Positions 12,954-23,449 of a stretch of 64,000 nt of DNA are shown one piece after another (positions within the stretch are counted from its first letter, which is position 1; every line of letters begins with the position of its first letter). Source of the DNA: Perilla frutescens (lineage: Eukaryota; Streptophyta; Magnoliopsida; Lamiales; Lamiaceae). The stretch is from assembly GCA_026008535.1 (NCBI GenBank), contig BRKX01000009.1:36655001-36719000 (forward strand), in the 5' to 3' direction. The position numbers were made by a program, and so were the translations under genes. Under the pieces are notes generated by a model that did not search any database, was not told where the DNA came from, and saw only the letters and a program-made list of their open reading frames with translations.

Positions 12954-13881
12954 CACCCACACACTTTAGACATGATTGTCCTCAAGCATGGGATGCAATG
13001 CGTCTAGAAAAACAAAAGAAAAGAAAGACAAAAAGAATAGACTCAAAACAAAACATGCAAACTGTTAATCAGCGTGGGCACATCACAATCAATATTTCAA
13101 CAAAACAGCAAAGTATCAGCATACCAAAAACAGGTCAAAAATGAGTTCAATGTGGTAATCCTCACAAACTCTCTTCACTCAGTGTATACACTCAAATCAA
13201 TGCAATTATGTACTTAGTCGTCCCATAGGCTTGTTAAAGTTCTAATATCAATCTCCAGAAACCATAGATGCATAAGTATCAATAGGGCTTTTTAGGATAC
13301 AGTGGGCATTTCATGTAGGTGGGGTTTTATTTCTGTACAGGCCCCCCATTTTTTTAAGTACATTACCCTTCTGTGCCCCCATTCAGAAAATAAATTATTT
13401 ATTACTCTGGGGCACTATGAACACTAGGGGAATTTATTTCTCTTTTTTTTCTTTTTCTTTTATCATCATTTTTTCTTCTTTTTTATTTATTTTTCTTTTA
13501 TTTATTCTCCTATCTTTTCTGGCCTTTTCACGAATATCCCATAATAATTCTGCCTTCCCCATTTTTTTCTTTTTTCAAGCTTTTATAATGCCCTGGCTTT
13601 ATACTTTACCATCCCAAACAAGAAATCTGCCAGAGCATTTCATAGGCTCAAGGGGCTGCAAAGGCTGTATCATGGGTGGGTAAAATTTTCTTTTCAGTGG
13701 CTCAGCAAAAGATGGCCCATATCATTTACTTATGCATCAACAATTTCCAGGTTTCAACCAGAACAGTAGCAAGTTCTAGAATTTCTAAGCACATAATTGT
13801 TCATACATGAAGTAAAGAAAGCTGTGAAATGGGCATACAACATATAGACTCAAGTCTCACAGGGTATGCTAAACTCGTTCA
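12954..13881 (-). other. Athila 3' noncoding region, with polypurine tract
   Basis: Directly before the 3' LTR the minus strand reads GTGTGTGGGTG, the likely polypurine tract. The rest is a non-coding stretch between env-like frame and LTR, including a long T-rich run at 13440-13570. The region was split by the CRM-like insertion and continues at 20757. No gene seen. Confidence 0.65.
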
Positions 13882-14739
13882 TGATACAACCCGAACCGAA
13901 GAGATGTCCGATCCAATCAAGGTACCAGAAGGACCGGTAACACGAGCAAGAGCTAAGAGGTTCAAGGAAAGCCTCAATGGATTCATGTGAGAGCTCTGGA
14001 ACCAAGAGTTGGCTAAACGACCCGTATAAGGAGAAGAACCCGATCCCAACTGAAAGATAGTGATCTCGAGCTGCAGGTACGGACTACAGCACGAGTCAGG
14101 ACGCGAGCACCCGGTCACACCGTTTGACGTGAACTACAGCGCGGGTGAACACGCGAGTGGATGTGGCCGCGCCACCAACGCTTCGGGCGAGGAGACCGGC
14201 GCGTTCTACAGCGCGACCTAAGGCACGAGTGAAGCCGATCGCGCCACAGACGCTACATGAAATGAGACCGGCGCGACCTATAGCGCGAGTGACCCCGTGT
14301 CGCGCCCATCTGGGCGTGTCCGGAATTGCACGATTCTTATGTTTTATTTCCTAATTCAAGTGGGATAATTAATTAGGTCTTAGTTTATTTTGGACCAACT
14401 ATATAAGGCTTGTAATCTCTTATTTTTGAGAACAACTTTGATATCATTAATTTTATTACGTGAGTTATTCACTTTTCTCTCTGAGAGAGTTATTCGAGTT
14501 TCACAACACAACGTGAGATTCAATCGACTTATCAAACGGATTCGCCTCCCCGTTTGTGGCGTCATCACCCAATCCAAGTTCGTGTTTCCAATTGATCGAG
14601 GGTCTCGACTACATCATGTTCGAGGTTTGACATCTTAGGGAGGCTAGGGTTTGGATCCATCCATCCATTCCGTGGAATCTGCTACAATCCTGGATAAAGC
14701 ATCTGCTGTCTTTGTCGTATGCCGGCGAGGATCGCATCA
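13882..14739 (+). repeat. CRM-like element 5' LTR
   Basis: It begins TGATACAACCCG and ends GAGGATCGCATCA. The middle has a GC-rich zone with repeated GCGCGA words (about 14140-14320), followed by a TATA-like ACTATATAAGG at about 14398-14408. By eye the first 270 bases differ from the 3' LTR at about one position in seventeen. Confidence 0.92.
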
Positions 14740-14741
14740 AG

Positions 14742-14755
14742 TGGTATCCAGAGCC
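14742..14755 (+). other. Primer-binding site of the CRM-like element
   Basis: TGGTATCCAGAGCC lies two bases after the LTR end. It resembles the initiator tRNA-Met PBS with one inserted base. The leader from here to 15325 has homopolymer A-runs and no gene. Confidence 0.85.
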
Positions 14756-15325
14756 AGGTCGTATCAAGTTCCGTTTATCATTTAATTTCTGTAATTTAAA
14801 TTCTCACCTATTAAAAAAAAGACGATATCACCATAAAAAAAGTCGCTGATTTAAAAAAAAAGATAAGTAAAAAGGCGGGAAAATTTTTGGTGTTTTCGTT
14901 ACATTTGATTTTGATATTTGGGTTGTTGGAGACGCGTATATTACCTGGGGAGAAGTCGAAATTTTTTTTAGAAATTTTTGAATTTTCGAAATCTTTCCGG
15001 CATATTTTTCGTGTATCTGTGATTGGTCTTTTGGGATTTCATTGTTGTGATTGTGTTTCTAGTTTAATTCTATCTGGAGAGAATACGAGTGGTAAAAGGC
15101 AAGAGTGTGTGAGATTATTAGAGTGAAAAGAGCCTATTGTGTGATACACTAGAGTATACACGTGAGGTTGAGAGCTAGATATTTGTTGGTTTGTTTCATT
15201 TCATTGTCACATTAGTAGTTCGTTTTCTTTATCCAGTTTAGTATTTGTTTTGTTCTTTGTAAAAAAAAGAGGACGAAAGAAAAAAAAATAGTAAAAAAAA
15301 GGCGATAAAAAAAAAGAGAATCGAC

Positions 15326-16480
15326 ATGTCTAACAAAAGTGCAGGTACCAAAGGAGCAGCCCCAGGATCGAGTGATGAGCTGAACAATACTTTTGATCCT
15401 AAGAATACAGTGGAAGCCATTCAGCAACATCTCACGAAGTTGTTCAAAACTGAGATGGCGTCGTTGAATGAGAGGCTAAACTAAGTAGAAAGTTCAATAC
15501 AGGAGCAATCTCAACAAGCTCCTCGAGAGAACCATGGCGGAAGAGGTGGAAGAGGCGGACGCAGAGTTTGTATAGAGGCTAGACGCTACCCACATGTAGA
15601 GAGACAGCGGAATGACTACTATGACACTGAGATGGGAGATTCAGAGGAGGAAGACAGATATTCAACTGCTGGAGGTAGGAGACACGGGAGAGCAAGAAAT
15701 CGAGAAGACGACGATCTCGGAAACATCAAAATGAATGTGCCTTCATTCCAAGGTAAAAATGATCCAGCTTTGTACCTTGAATGGGAGTGCAAGATTGAGA
15801 TGATGTTCGATTGTCACAACTATTCTGAGCTGAAGAAAGTGAAGTTAGCAGCAGTGGAGTTTTCAGATTATGCCATAGTTTGGTGGGATCAGTTGACATT
15901 CAACAGGCGGCGTAATCAAGAACACCCAATAGAGACGTGGGGAGAGATGAAGGCGGTGATGAGGAAGAGATTCGTACCAAGTTACTACTATCGAGAGCTA
16001 TACAACAAGTTGCGAAACTTGAAACAAGGTACGAATAGTGTAGATGACTACTTCAAGGAGATGGAGGTCTCAATGATTCGAGCAAATGTGGAGGAAGATA
16101 GGGAGGCCACAATAGCTCGATTTCTAGCCGGTTTGCATAGAGAGATCTGAGAAGTGGTAGAGTTGCAGCACTATGTCAAGATGGAGGACATGGTACAAAT
16201 GGCTATCAAAGTAGAGAACCAACTCAACAGGAGGGGGAACAACAACCGAGTGAGTTCTTCCACATGGAAGTCGAACTCAAATTCCAATGCAGCTCCATGG
16301 AAAGCTTCAAATTAAGGGAAGAAAGATGAGAAGCATCCGTTCACTAAGCCAAAGACTGAGACACCTACAGTGACAGGATCGAGCAACCAAGACTCGTCGG
16401 ACAACCGAAACCGAGACATTAAGTGTTTTAAATGTCAAGGTAGAGGACAAATAGCCAATCAGTGCCCAAACCGACGTGTG
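15326..16480 (+). pseudogene. CRM-like gag (broken)
   Basis: This is the capsid/nucleocapsid part of the gag-pol polyprotein, starting MSNKSAG. After an Arg/Gly-rich stretch the Ty3/gypsy capsid domain spans about 15735-16200 (ALYLEWECKIE, VWWDQL, ETWGEMKAVMRKRF). A CCHC zinc knuckle, C-F-K-C-Q-G-R-G-Q-I-A-N-Q-C, is near 16422-16465, although its histidine position reads Gln/Ile, so metal binding is doubtful. In-frame stops at 15482 (TAA), 16148 (TGA) and 16313 (TAA) interrupt an otherwise unbroken frame. Each could come from a single C-to-T change in a CAA or CGA codon. The frame continues without shift into pol. Confidence 0.88.
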
Positions 16481-19400
16481 ATGATCCTAAAGAACAATGG
16501 TGAGATTGTGACGGATGAAGAAGAAGTTGATCCGGAGATACCGGGTTTATCCGAGTCGAGTGGGGAGGAGGAGTACGCAGCGCCCAACGCTCTCATTTTA
16601 GTTGCATGCAAATCTCTTAGCTTGCACACAAAGAGCGTCGACGAGGAGCAAAGGGAGAACATATTCCATACCCGATGCCACATCAAGGATAAGGTATGTA
16701 GTATGATTATTGATGGCGGTAGTTGTACTAACGTTGCAAGTGTTGTGATGGTGACAAAGTTAGGATTGCCGGTTCTCAAACATCCTAAGCCATACAAGCT
16801 GCAGTGGTTGAATGATAGTGGAGAGACCAAGGTGAACAAGCAAGTTCGAGTGCCATTTTGGATTGGCAAGTATGAAGATGAAGTGTTGTGCGATGTTGTG
16901 CCTATGCAAGCGGGACATATTTTGCTAGGGTGTCCATGGCAATTCGTTAGGATGGTGATGCATGATGGCTTCACAAACAAGTACTCTTTTGTACTTAACA
17001 AGAAGACGGTGACACTAGCTCCTCTAACACCATCTCAAGTGTACGAGGACCAAGTGAAACTACAAGAGGAGGCCGATACCATGAGGAAGAAAGGAAAAGA
17101 GGCCAACGTTGGAAAGGAGGTGGTCCAACATGCTTGTTTTGCAACAGCCAGTGATGTCAAATGGGCTGTGCAACATGAGAAGCCAATGTACTTGATGATC
17201 CGCAGAGATGTGTTAATGAGTACTAATCCATTTGATCCATCTTTTCCTAGTCCTATTGTGTCTCTTTTGTAGGAATTCAAGGATGTATTTCCCGAAGAGA
17301 TGCCACCGGGTTTGCCACCAATTAGGGGAATCGAACACCAAATTGATTTCGTGCCCGGCACCACATTGCCAAACCGCCCGGCATATCGAAGAAACCCTGA
17401 GGAGATAAAAGAGCTAGAACGTCAAATACATGAGCTACTGGAGAAAGGCCAAGTGAGAGAGAGTTTGAGTTCATGCGCGAGTCCAGTTTTGCTCGTGCCG
17501 AAGAAGAATTCATCACTACGGATGTGTGTCGACTGCAGAGCCGTCAACAATATTATGGTAAAGTATCAACATCCCATTTTCTGTTTAGATGATATGTTAG
17601 ACGAATTACATGGTGCATGCATATTCTCTAAGATAGATTTAAGAAGTGGATATCACCAAATTCGTATTAAAGAAGGGGATGAGTGGAAAACGGAATTCAT
17701 TACAAAACTAGGATTGTATGAGTGGGTAGTTATGCCGTTTGGGTAACAAATACTCCTAGTACATTTATGCGTCTTATGAACCATGTCTTGCGTGCCTTTA
17801 TAGGTAGATTTGTGGTGGTTTATTTTGATGATATATTAATCTATAGCAAGAATGAAGAGGACCATGTTGAGAATTTGAAATTTGTTTTGCTTGCTTTGAG
17901 AAAGGAACAACTATATGCTAACTTGAAGAAATGCACCTTTTGCACAGATAAGGTTGTGTTTCTTGGTTTTTTTGTTAGTGCAGATAGAGTACAGGTGGAC
18001 GAAGAGAAGGTTCGAGCCATCCAAGAGTGGCCGACACCAACAAATGCGAGTGAGGCTCGAAGTTTCCATGGACTTGCGAGCTTCTATCGGCGTTTTGTCC
18101 CACATTTCAGTAGTATCGCAGCACCCATGACCGAGGTGATCAAAAAGAATGTGGAATTTCATTGGGGAGAAGCACAAGAGAAAGCGCTTCAAACGCTCAA
18201 GGAGAAATTGACACATCCACCCGTACTATCTCTTCCAAACTTTTTTAAAACTTTTGAGATAGAATGTGATGCTTCTGGTGTTGGAATTGGTGCAGTGTTG
18301 ATGCAAGAGAAATGGCCCATTACCTACTTCAGTGAGAAGTTTGGCGGCGCCACTGCAAAATACCCGACATATGACAAGGAGTTGTATGCACTAGTTCGGG
18401 CATTGCAAATGTGGCAACACTATTTGTGGCCTAAGGAATTTGTGATCCACACCGATCATGAGTCATTGAAGCATTTGAAGGGGCAACACAACTTGAACAA
18501 AAGACATGCCCACTGGATGGAGTTTGTAGAGACGTTTCCATACGTCATCAAGTATAAGCAAGAGAAAGAGAATGTAGTAGCTGATGCACTATCGAGGATG
18601 AACACTTTACTTTCCACCTTAGATGCTAAGTTACTTGGTTTTGAGCATATTAAGAGTATGTATAGTGAGGATGGTGATTTTAAGGATACATATGTTGCAT
18701 GTGAAGAATTTGGAGATGGGAAATTTTATAGGCATGATGGATATTTATTTAGAGAAAATAGGTTGTGTGTGCATAAATGTTCCATGCGTGAGCTTTTATT
18801 GTTGGAGTCACATGGTGGTAAATTGATGGGGCATTTTGGGGTAGCAAAGACTCTAGCTGCACTGAGAGAGCATTTCTTTTGGCCTCATATGAAACGTGAT
18901 GTGGAACGTGTGTGTGCTAAGTGTGTTACATGTCGACAAGCCAAATCTCGAGTCCAACCACATGGTTTATACATGCCTTTACCTATTCCTACATCACCTT
19001 GGATAGATATATCTATGGATTTTGTGTTAGGATTGTCTAGGAGTAAACGTGGTCATGACTCTATTTTTGTGGTTGTGGATAGATTTTCCAAGATGGCACA
19101 TTTCATAGCATGTTCTAAAACAAATGATGCATCCTACATTGCTGATTTGTTCTTTAAAGAAGTTATGCGTTTACATGGCATGCCCAAGACCATTATTTCT
19201 GATAGAGATGTTAAGTTCTTAAGTTATTTCTGGAAGACTTTGTGGTGTAAGTTAGGTACGAAGCTTTTGTTTTCTACTACTTGTCACCCACAGACTGATG
19301 GTCAAACGGAAGTAGTCAATAGGACTCTATCTACATTGTTAAGGGCAATTATTAAAAAGAACATCAAAACTTGGGAGGAATGTTTGCCACATGTTGAATT

Positions 19401-20226
19401 TGCATATAATAGGTCTGTGCATTCTGCATCTCAGTTTTCTCCATTTGAAGTTGCATATGGATTTAACCCTTTAACTCCGTTGGATTTGATTCCTTTACCT
19501 GCTCATGAACATACTAACCTTGAAGGGGAAAAGAGAGCTGATTTTGTTAAACAGATACATGAGAAGGCTAGAGCAAACATAGAGAGGCGAACCGAGCAGT
19601 ATGCCAACAAGGCCAACAAGGGGCGACGGAAGGTTGTGTTTGAGCCTGGTTAATGGGTTTGGCTACATATGCGTAAAGAGCGGTTTCCAGTTCAGAGGCG
19701 TTCTAAGTTGCTTCCTAGAGGCGATGGACCATTCCAAGTTGTGGAGCGCATCAGTGACAATGCATACAAGTTAGACTTGCCAGGTGATTACAAAGTGAGT
19801 TCTTCATTTAATGTTGCTAACTTAAGTCCTCTTGATGTAGGTGACGAGCTGGATTTGAGGACAAATCCTTTTCAAGAGGAGGGGGATGATACAACCCGAA
19901 CCGAGGAGATGTCCGATCCAATCAAGGTACCAGAAGGACCGGTAACACGAGCAAGAGCTAAGAGGTTCAAGAAAAGCCTCAATGGATTCATGCGAGAGAT
20001 CTGGAACCAAGAGTTGGCTAAAAGACCCGTAGAAGGAGAAGAACCCGATCCCAAGTGGAAGATAGTGATCTCGAGCTGCGGGCACGGACTACAGCACGAG
20101 TCAGGACATGAGCACCCAGACGCACCGTTTAACACAAACTACAACGCGGGTGAACACGCGAGTGGATCCGGCCGCGCCACCAACGCTTCGAGCGAGGAGA
20201 CCGGCGCGTTCTACAGCGCGACCTGA
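16481..20226 (+). pseudogene. CRM-like pol, extending into the 3' LTR (broken)
   Basis: The order is gypsy-type. The retropepsin motif is IIDGGSCTN at about 16707. Reverse transcriptase follows (VDCRAVN, then YFDDILIYSK at about 17820), then RNase H (IECDASGVGIGAVL, HTDHESLKHL). The integrase has a zinc finger (VCAKCVTCRQAK), a catalytic core (DISMDFV, SDRDVKF, TDGQTEVVNRT) and a C-terminal GDGPFQVV segment. Lesions are a stop at 17270, a one-base loss around 17740 within the RT MPFG block, and a stop at 19651. The last 113 codons lie inside the 3' LTR and include GPVTRARAKR. No chromodomain is evident. Confidence 0.9.
19873..19886 (+). other. Polypurine tract of the CRM-like element
   Basis: CAAGAGGAGGGGGA stands immediately before the TGATAC start of the 3' LTR and would prime plus-strand synthesis. 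It is also coding sequence of pol here. Confidence 0.85.
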
Positions 20227-20756
20227 GGCGCGAGTGAAGCCGGTCGCGCCACAGACGCTACATGGAATGAGACCGACGCGACCTACAGCGCGAGTGGAGG
20301 CGCGAGTGACCCCGTGTCGCGCCCATCTGGGCGTGTCCGGAATTGCGCGATTCTTATGTTTTATTTCCTAATTCAAGTGGGATAATTAATTAGGTCTTAA
20401 TTTATTTTGGACCAACTATATAAGGCTTGTAATCTCTTATTTTTGAGAACAACTTTGATATCATTAATTTTATTACGTGAGTTATTAACTTTTCTCTTTG
20501 AGAGAGTTATTCGAGTTTCACAACACAGCGTGAGATTCAATCGACTTATCAAACGGATTCGCCTCCCCGTTTGTGGCGTCATCACCCAATCCAAGTTCGT
20601 GTTTCCAATTGATCGAGGGTCTCGACTACATCGTGTTCGAGGTTTGACATCTTTGGGAGGTTAGGGTCTGGATCCATCCATCCATTCCGTGGAATCTGCT
20701 ACAATGCTGGATAAAACATATGATGTCTTTGTCGTATGCCGGCGAGGATCGCATCA
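19887..20756 (+). repeat. CRM-like element 3' LTR
   Basis: An 870-bp partner of the LTR at 13882-14739 with the same termini. Here the pol frame is open through the first 340 bases, while the 5' copy has stops in that stretch (for example the TGA at 13987). This fits coding constraint only on the 3' copy or simple later decay. Confidence 0.92.
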
Positions 20757-21350
20757 GTTCGTCATCCCTATCTCATGCGGACATGCTGATTTTTTATATT
20801 AAGCAGTTTAATGTTGAACATATCAAATGCAATGGCCACATAAACTTCACAGAAAGCATGCTTGACTCAACTAGCCACCTACACACTTTGCATTGTGCAA
20901 AGTGTGAAAACAGACTTAAAAGAAAATAAAAAAACACAACCGGAATGCCCCCACCCACACATTTTGCACAAGGCAAAGTGGATGAACATGGGCGACACAT
21001 AAATATCAAAGAACAAAAATAAAAACAAAAACAAAAACAAAAACTAATCTAAGGAAAGAAAGAACTAGGAATTAATCGGATGAGGGTGTTGGGTAAAAGA
21101 ACCCAACGTGCTTAAAGTAGGCCTTCAGGGCTATCTCAATGCGGTCTAGTTTCTCATCTGTCTGGGACTTGGCATTCTCCAACACTTCCAACTTTTTCAA
21201 AATCATCGCAATTGGATGCTCCTTACTGTGCCCTCCCTACTGGTGGCTTTCTAGATGTACCTGGAATCATCAAAAGGCTCGAGGGGTCTGTCCTCGGCAT
21301 AAAGAAAACAGGCTTTTCTTCTTCATCATCCACCACGTCATGCATTCTCT
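20757..21350 (-). other. Athila 3' noncoding region, continued
   Basis: This continues 12954-13881 across the CRM-like insertion. It contains two related words, CACACTTTGCATTGTGCAAAG and CACATTTTGCACAAGGCAAAG (about 20881-20980), and an A-rich run at 21010-21045. No gene recognised. Confidence 0.6.
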
Positions 21351-22953
21351 TTAGGCAAACAATATCAAAGAATTCAAGGTGCAGAGGGGGGTCAAGTCAG
21401 TGGTGCTCAAATCTAGCAACCTAAACCTAACAGCAATCTGGGTGATCAATTGGGCACAAGAGATTCTATACTTAGGGTGCGTTTTTATCTCCCTGAAGTG
21501 CGCGATGGCCACAGAGCCAAAATTGATTTTAATTTTCTTAACCATGCACCAGAGAATGAAAAAGTCCTGATTAGTTATAGAATTAGAGCTATCCTTCCAA
21601 CCAAAGAAACTGTAGGCCAATACCCTTTTACAAAATCTAAAAGCTTCGTTATTCAAACAATAGCCTTTTGTGGCTCCACTTTGATAAGTGGAGCCATCCC
21701 CAACCTCAGCCCATTTTGCCTCAACTCCTTCAGCAGAGTCGGGCACAACAGTTAATGCATTCATATACCAATCATCCTGGAGATCCATATAAGACACAAT
21801 GCCCAGTAGCATGTTCAATTCATCGGCAGACATAGAAAAACTTTTTCCTAAAATCTTAAAATTCATAATCCTAGTAGACGAAGCAGGCTTATTTATAGGC
21901 TTAATTTTCAGATTTTGAATAAAGTCTCGAGAGAGAGTAGAGAAAATGACACACTCCATATCTAGGAAAAATTCCCACCCAATAGCAGCGAAATGGTCCC
22001 TTACCTCCTACTCTATACCCAGAGCGACAAGAGATTCACGGTAGACTCCTTTTGAGTTTATGATGCCCCTGATCGATGGTGGACCGCTTCCAAACTTTCC
22101 TGGAGTGGGGCTCCCCACTCCTCTGCTCTTCTTAGGTTCAGGCTTTGGTGTGTCCTGCTCAGCCTTCCTCTTCCGTGAATAGGGTTCTCCAGAAAGCTTC
22201 TCTCCTACCTTCACAGCCACCGCTTTGCCAACCCTCTGCTTGGGTGGGGAGTCCTCGAGGGCTCATGAACGAGCGTGTGAGCTTGTGATCGCTCACTTTG
22301 CTCTTGCTCTCCCTCCTCTTGGTCAGAGACCTCATCATCAGTCTCCTCACGTTGAGAATCTTCCAGCTGCTTTGACAGCTCTGGAATGGGCTCCCCAACT
22401 TTTTTCTTTCCCTTGGCTTTCTCTAGAGCTCTCTTTTTTTTATCTCCACACGTGGCTCCTCTTCTCTCTGAGAATCCATCTCATCCAGTTCATCCACAAA
22501 ATCGTCTAATCTTTCATCTCCTTCATCTTCCACATTCTCATCTTCCTCGTCAGCTTCTTCAGATAGCTCGGGTGTAGGAACCCTAGCCTGTTTTTTCCCT
22601 TTCTTCACGGTCACTTTCGCTGCTCCTTGAACTTGCTCCGTCATGGGCTCCGCAGCTGGTTCATCCTCCTGCATGGCCATAGTCGTGGCATTCTTTTCCG
22701 ACAGTTCTTCTTGTGACGGCGTTGAAAAGATCATCTCTTCCACCACCACTGTGGGCTCCTTCTTAGGTACAATTTCTTCAGCAACCTTGCTGGTTGCTCC
22801 GGTGACAGCTCCGATAGTGACTCCGACCTTAGGCTTCACCACCTTCTTTTTTGCAGCTTTTGGTTGCGCGAGCTTCTCGACCACAGCGGGAGCTTCGAAC
22901 TCCAGCTTGCCATTAGCCTTGGGAGCATCTTTCTTGGCTCTAGTGTTCACCAT
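21351..22953 (-). pseudogene. Athila env-like frame (broken)
   Basis: The frame downstream of pol starts MVNTRAKK, a typical opening for the additional frame of Athila elements. The first 180 codons are Lys/Glu/Pro/Val-rich and acidic near the end (SEEADEEDENVEDE). The frame then shifts near 22420 and 22200. The C-terminal 200 residues (21959-21351) form a globular domain with MNFKILGKSFSMSADELN.LLGI and FFILWCMVKKIKINF, resembling the widespread 'putative plant transposon protein' domain. No clear signal peptide or membrane anchor was seen, so an envelope role is only the historical label. The same domain type appears in the three extra frames of the Sirevirus at 30761-37562. Confidence 0.75.
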
Positions 22954-23449
22954 TATTGAAGCTTGAGAGGTGGCGGAAGGGTTTTTGCTTGAAGGGTTTT
23001 TCGAAGAAGGCTTGGATGTTTCAGAAAAAATTAAGGAGAGTGAAAGTGATTGTTTTGATCATGTGGGGTTTGTTTTAAACATAGTGCTACTGTAGCTTGA
23101 TGTGACCGCGACCTTTTAGATTCTTAGGGTTTTTATGTGATCGGTATACTCACAGTAATGGATAAGCATTATCACTAAAAAAAGGGCTCCATCTTTATCT
23201 CTTTAGAGTGCCCTGCTTCAAAGTCCCTAATTTTTTGGGATTTCACTATATCTCTTGTTTCTCTCTCCTTATCCTCACCTGCAGATCACATACTTATCCA
23301 AAAAAAAACAAGCGTAAATAGTCCCTAATCTAGTTTAATTAACTGGAAACTTTATTTAATTAAAAAAAACAAAATAAAGCAATTAAAAACCTGGGTTGCC
23401 TCCCAGTAGCACCTCATTTATTGTCGTGGGCACGGCAAAAATCCCTGTT
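22954..23449 (-). other. Athila spacer between pol and env-like frame
   Basis: A non-coding leader for the env-like frame. It includes two 7-8 base A-runs and no recognised frame. Confidence 0.55.

Larger units (their letters stand above)
13882..20756 (+). mobile_element. CRM-like Ty3/gypsy retrotransposon nested in Athila
   Basis: A 6875-bp element with LTRs of 858 and 870 bp, TG..CA ends, a PBS of tRNA-Met type, a single gag-pol frame and a polypurine tract. The flanks are GTTCA (13877-13881) and GTTCG (20757-20761), a 5-bp duplication with one change. Joining the flanks restores a continuous Athila 3' region. CRM affiliation is inferred from the gag (FQGKNDPALYLEWE, FDCHNYSE), from pol continuing into the 3' LTR and from the absence of an obvious chromodomain. 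Stops and one frameshift make it defective. Confidence 0.9.

Noticed and set aside
16459..17001. 180-codon minus-strand frame
   Set aside because: Antisense shadow of the CRM-like protease region, which is clearly coding on the plus strand.
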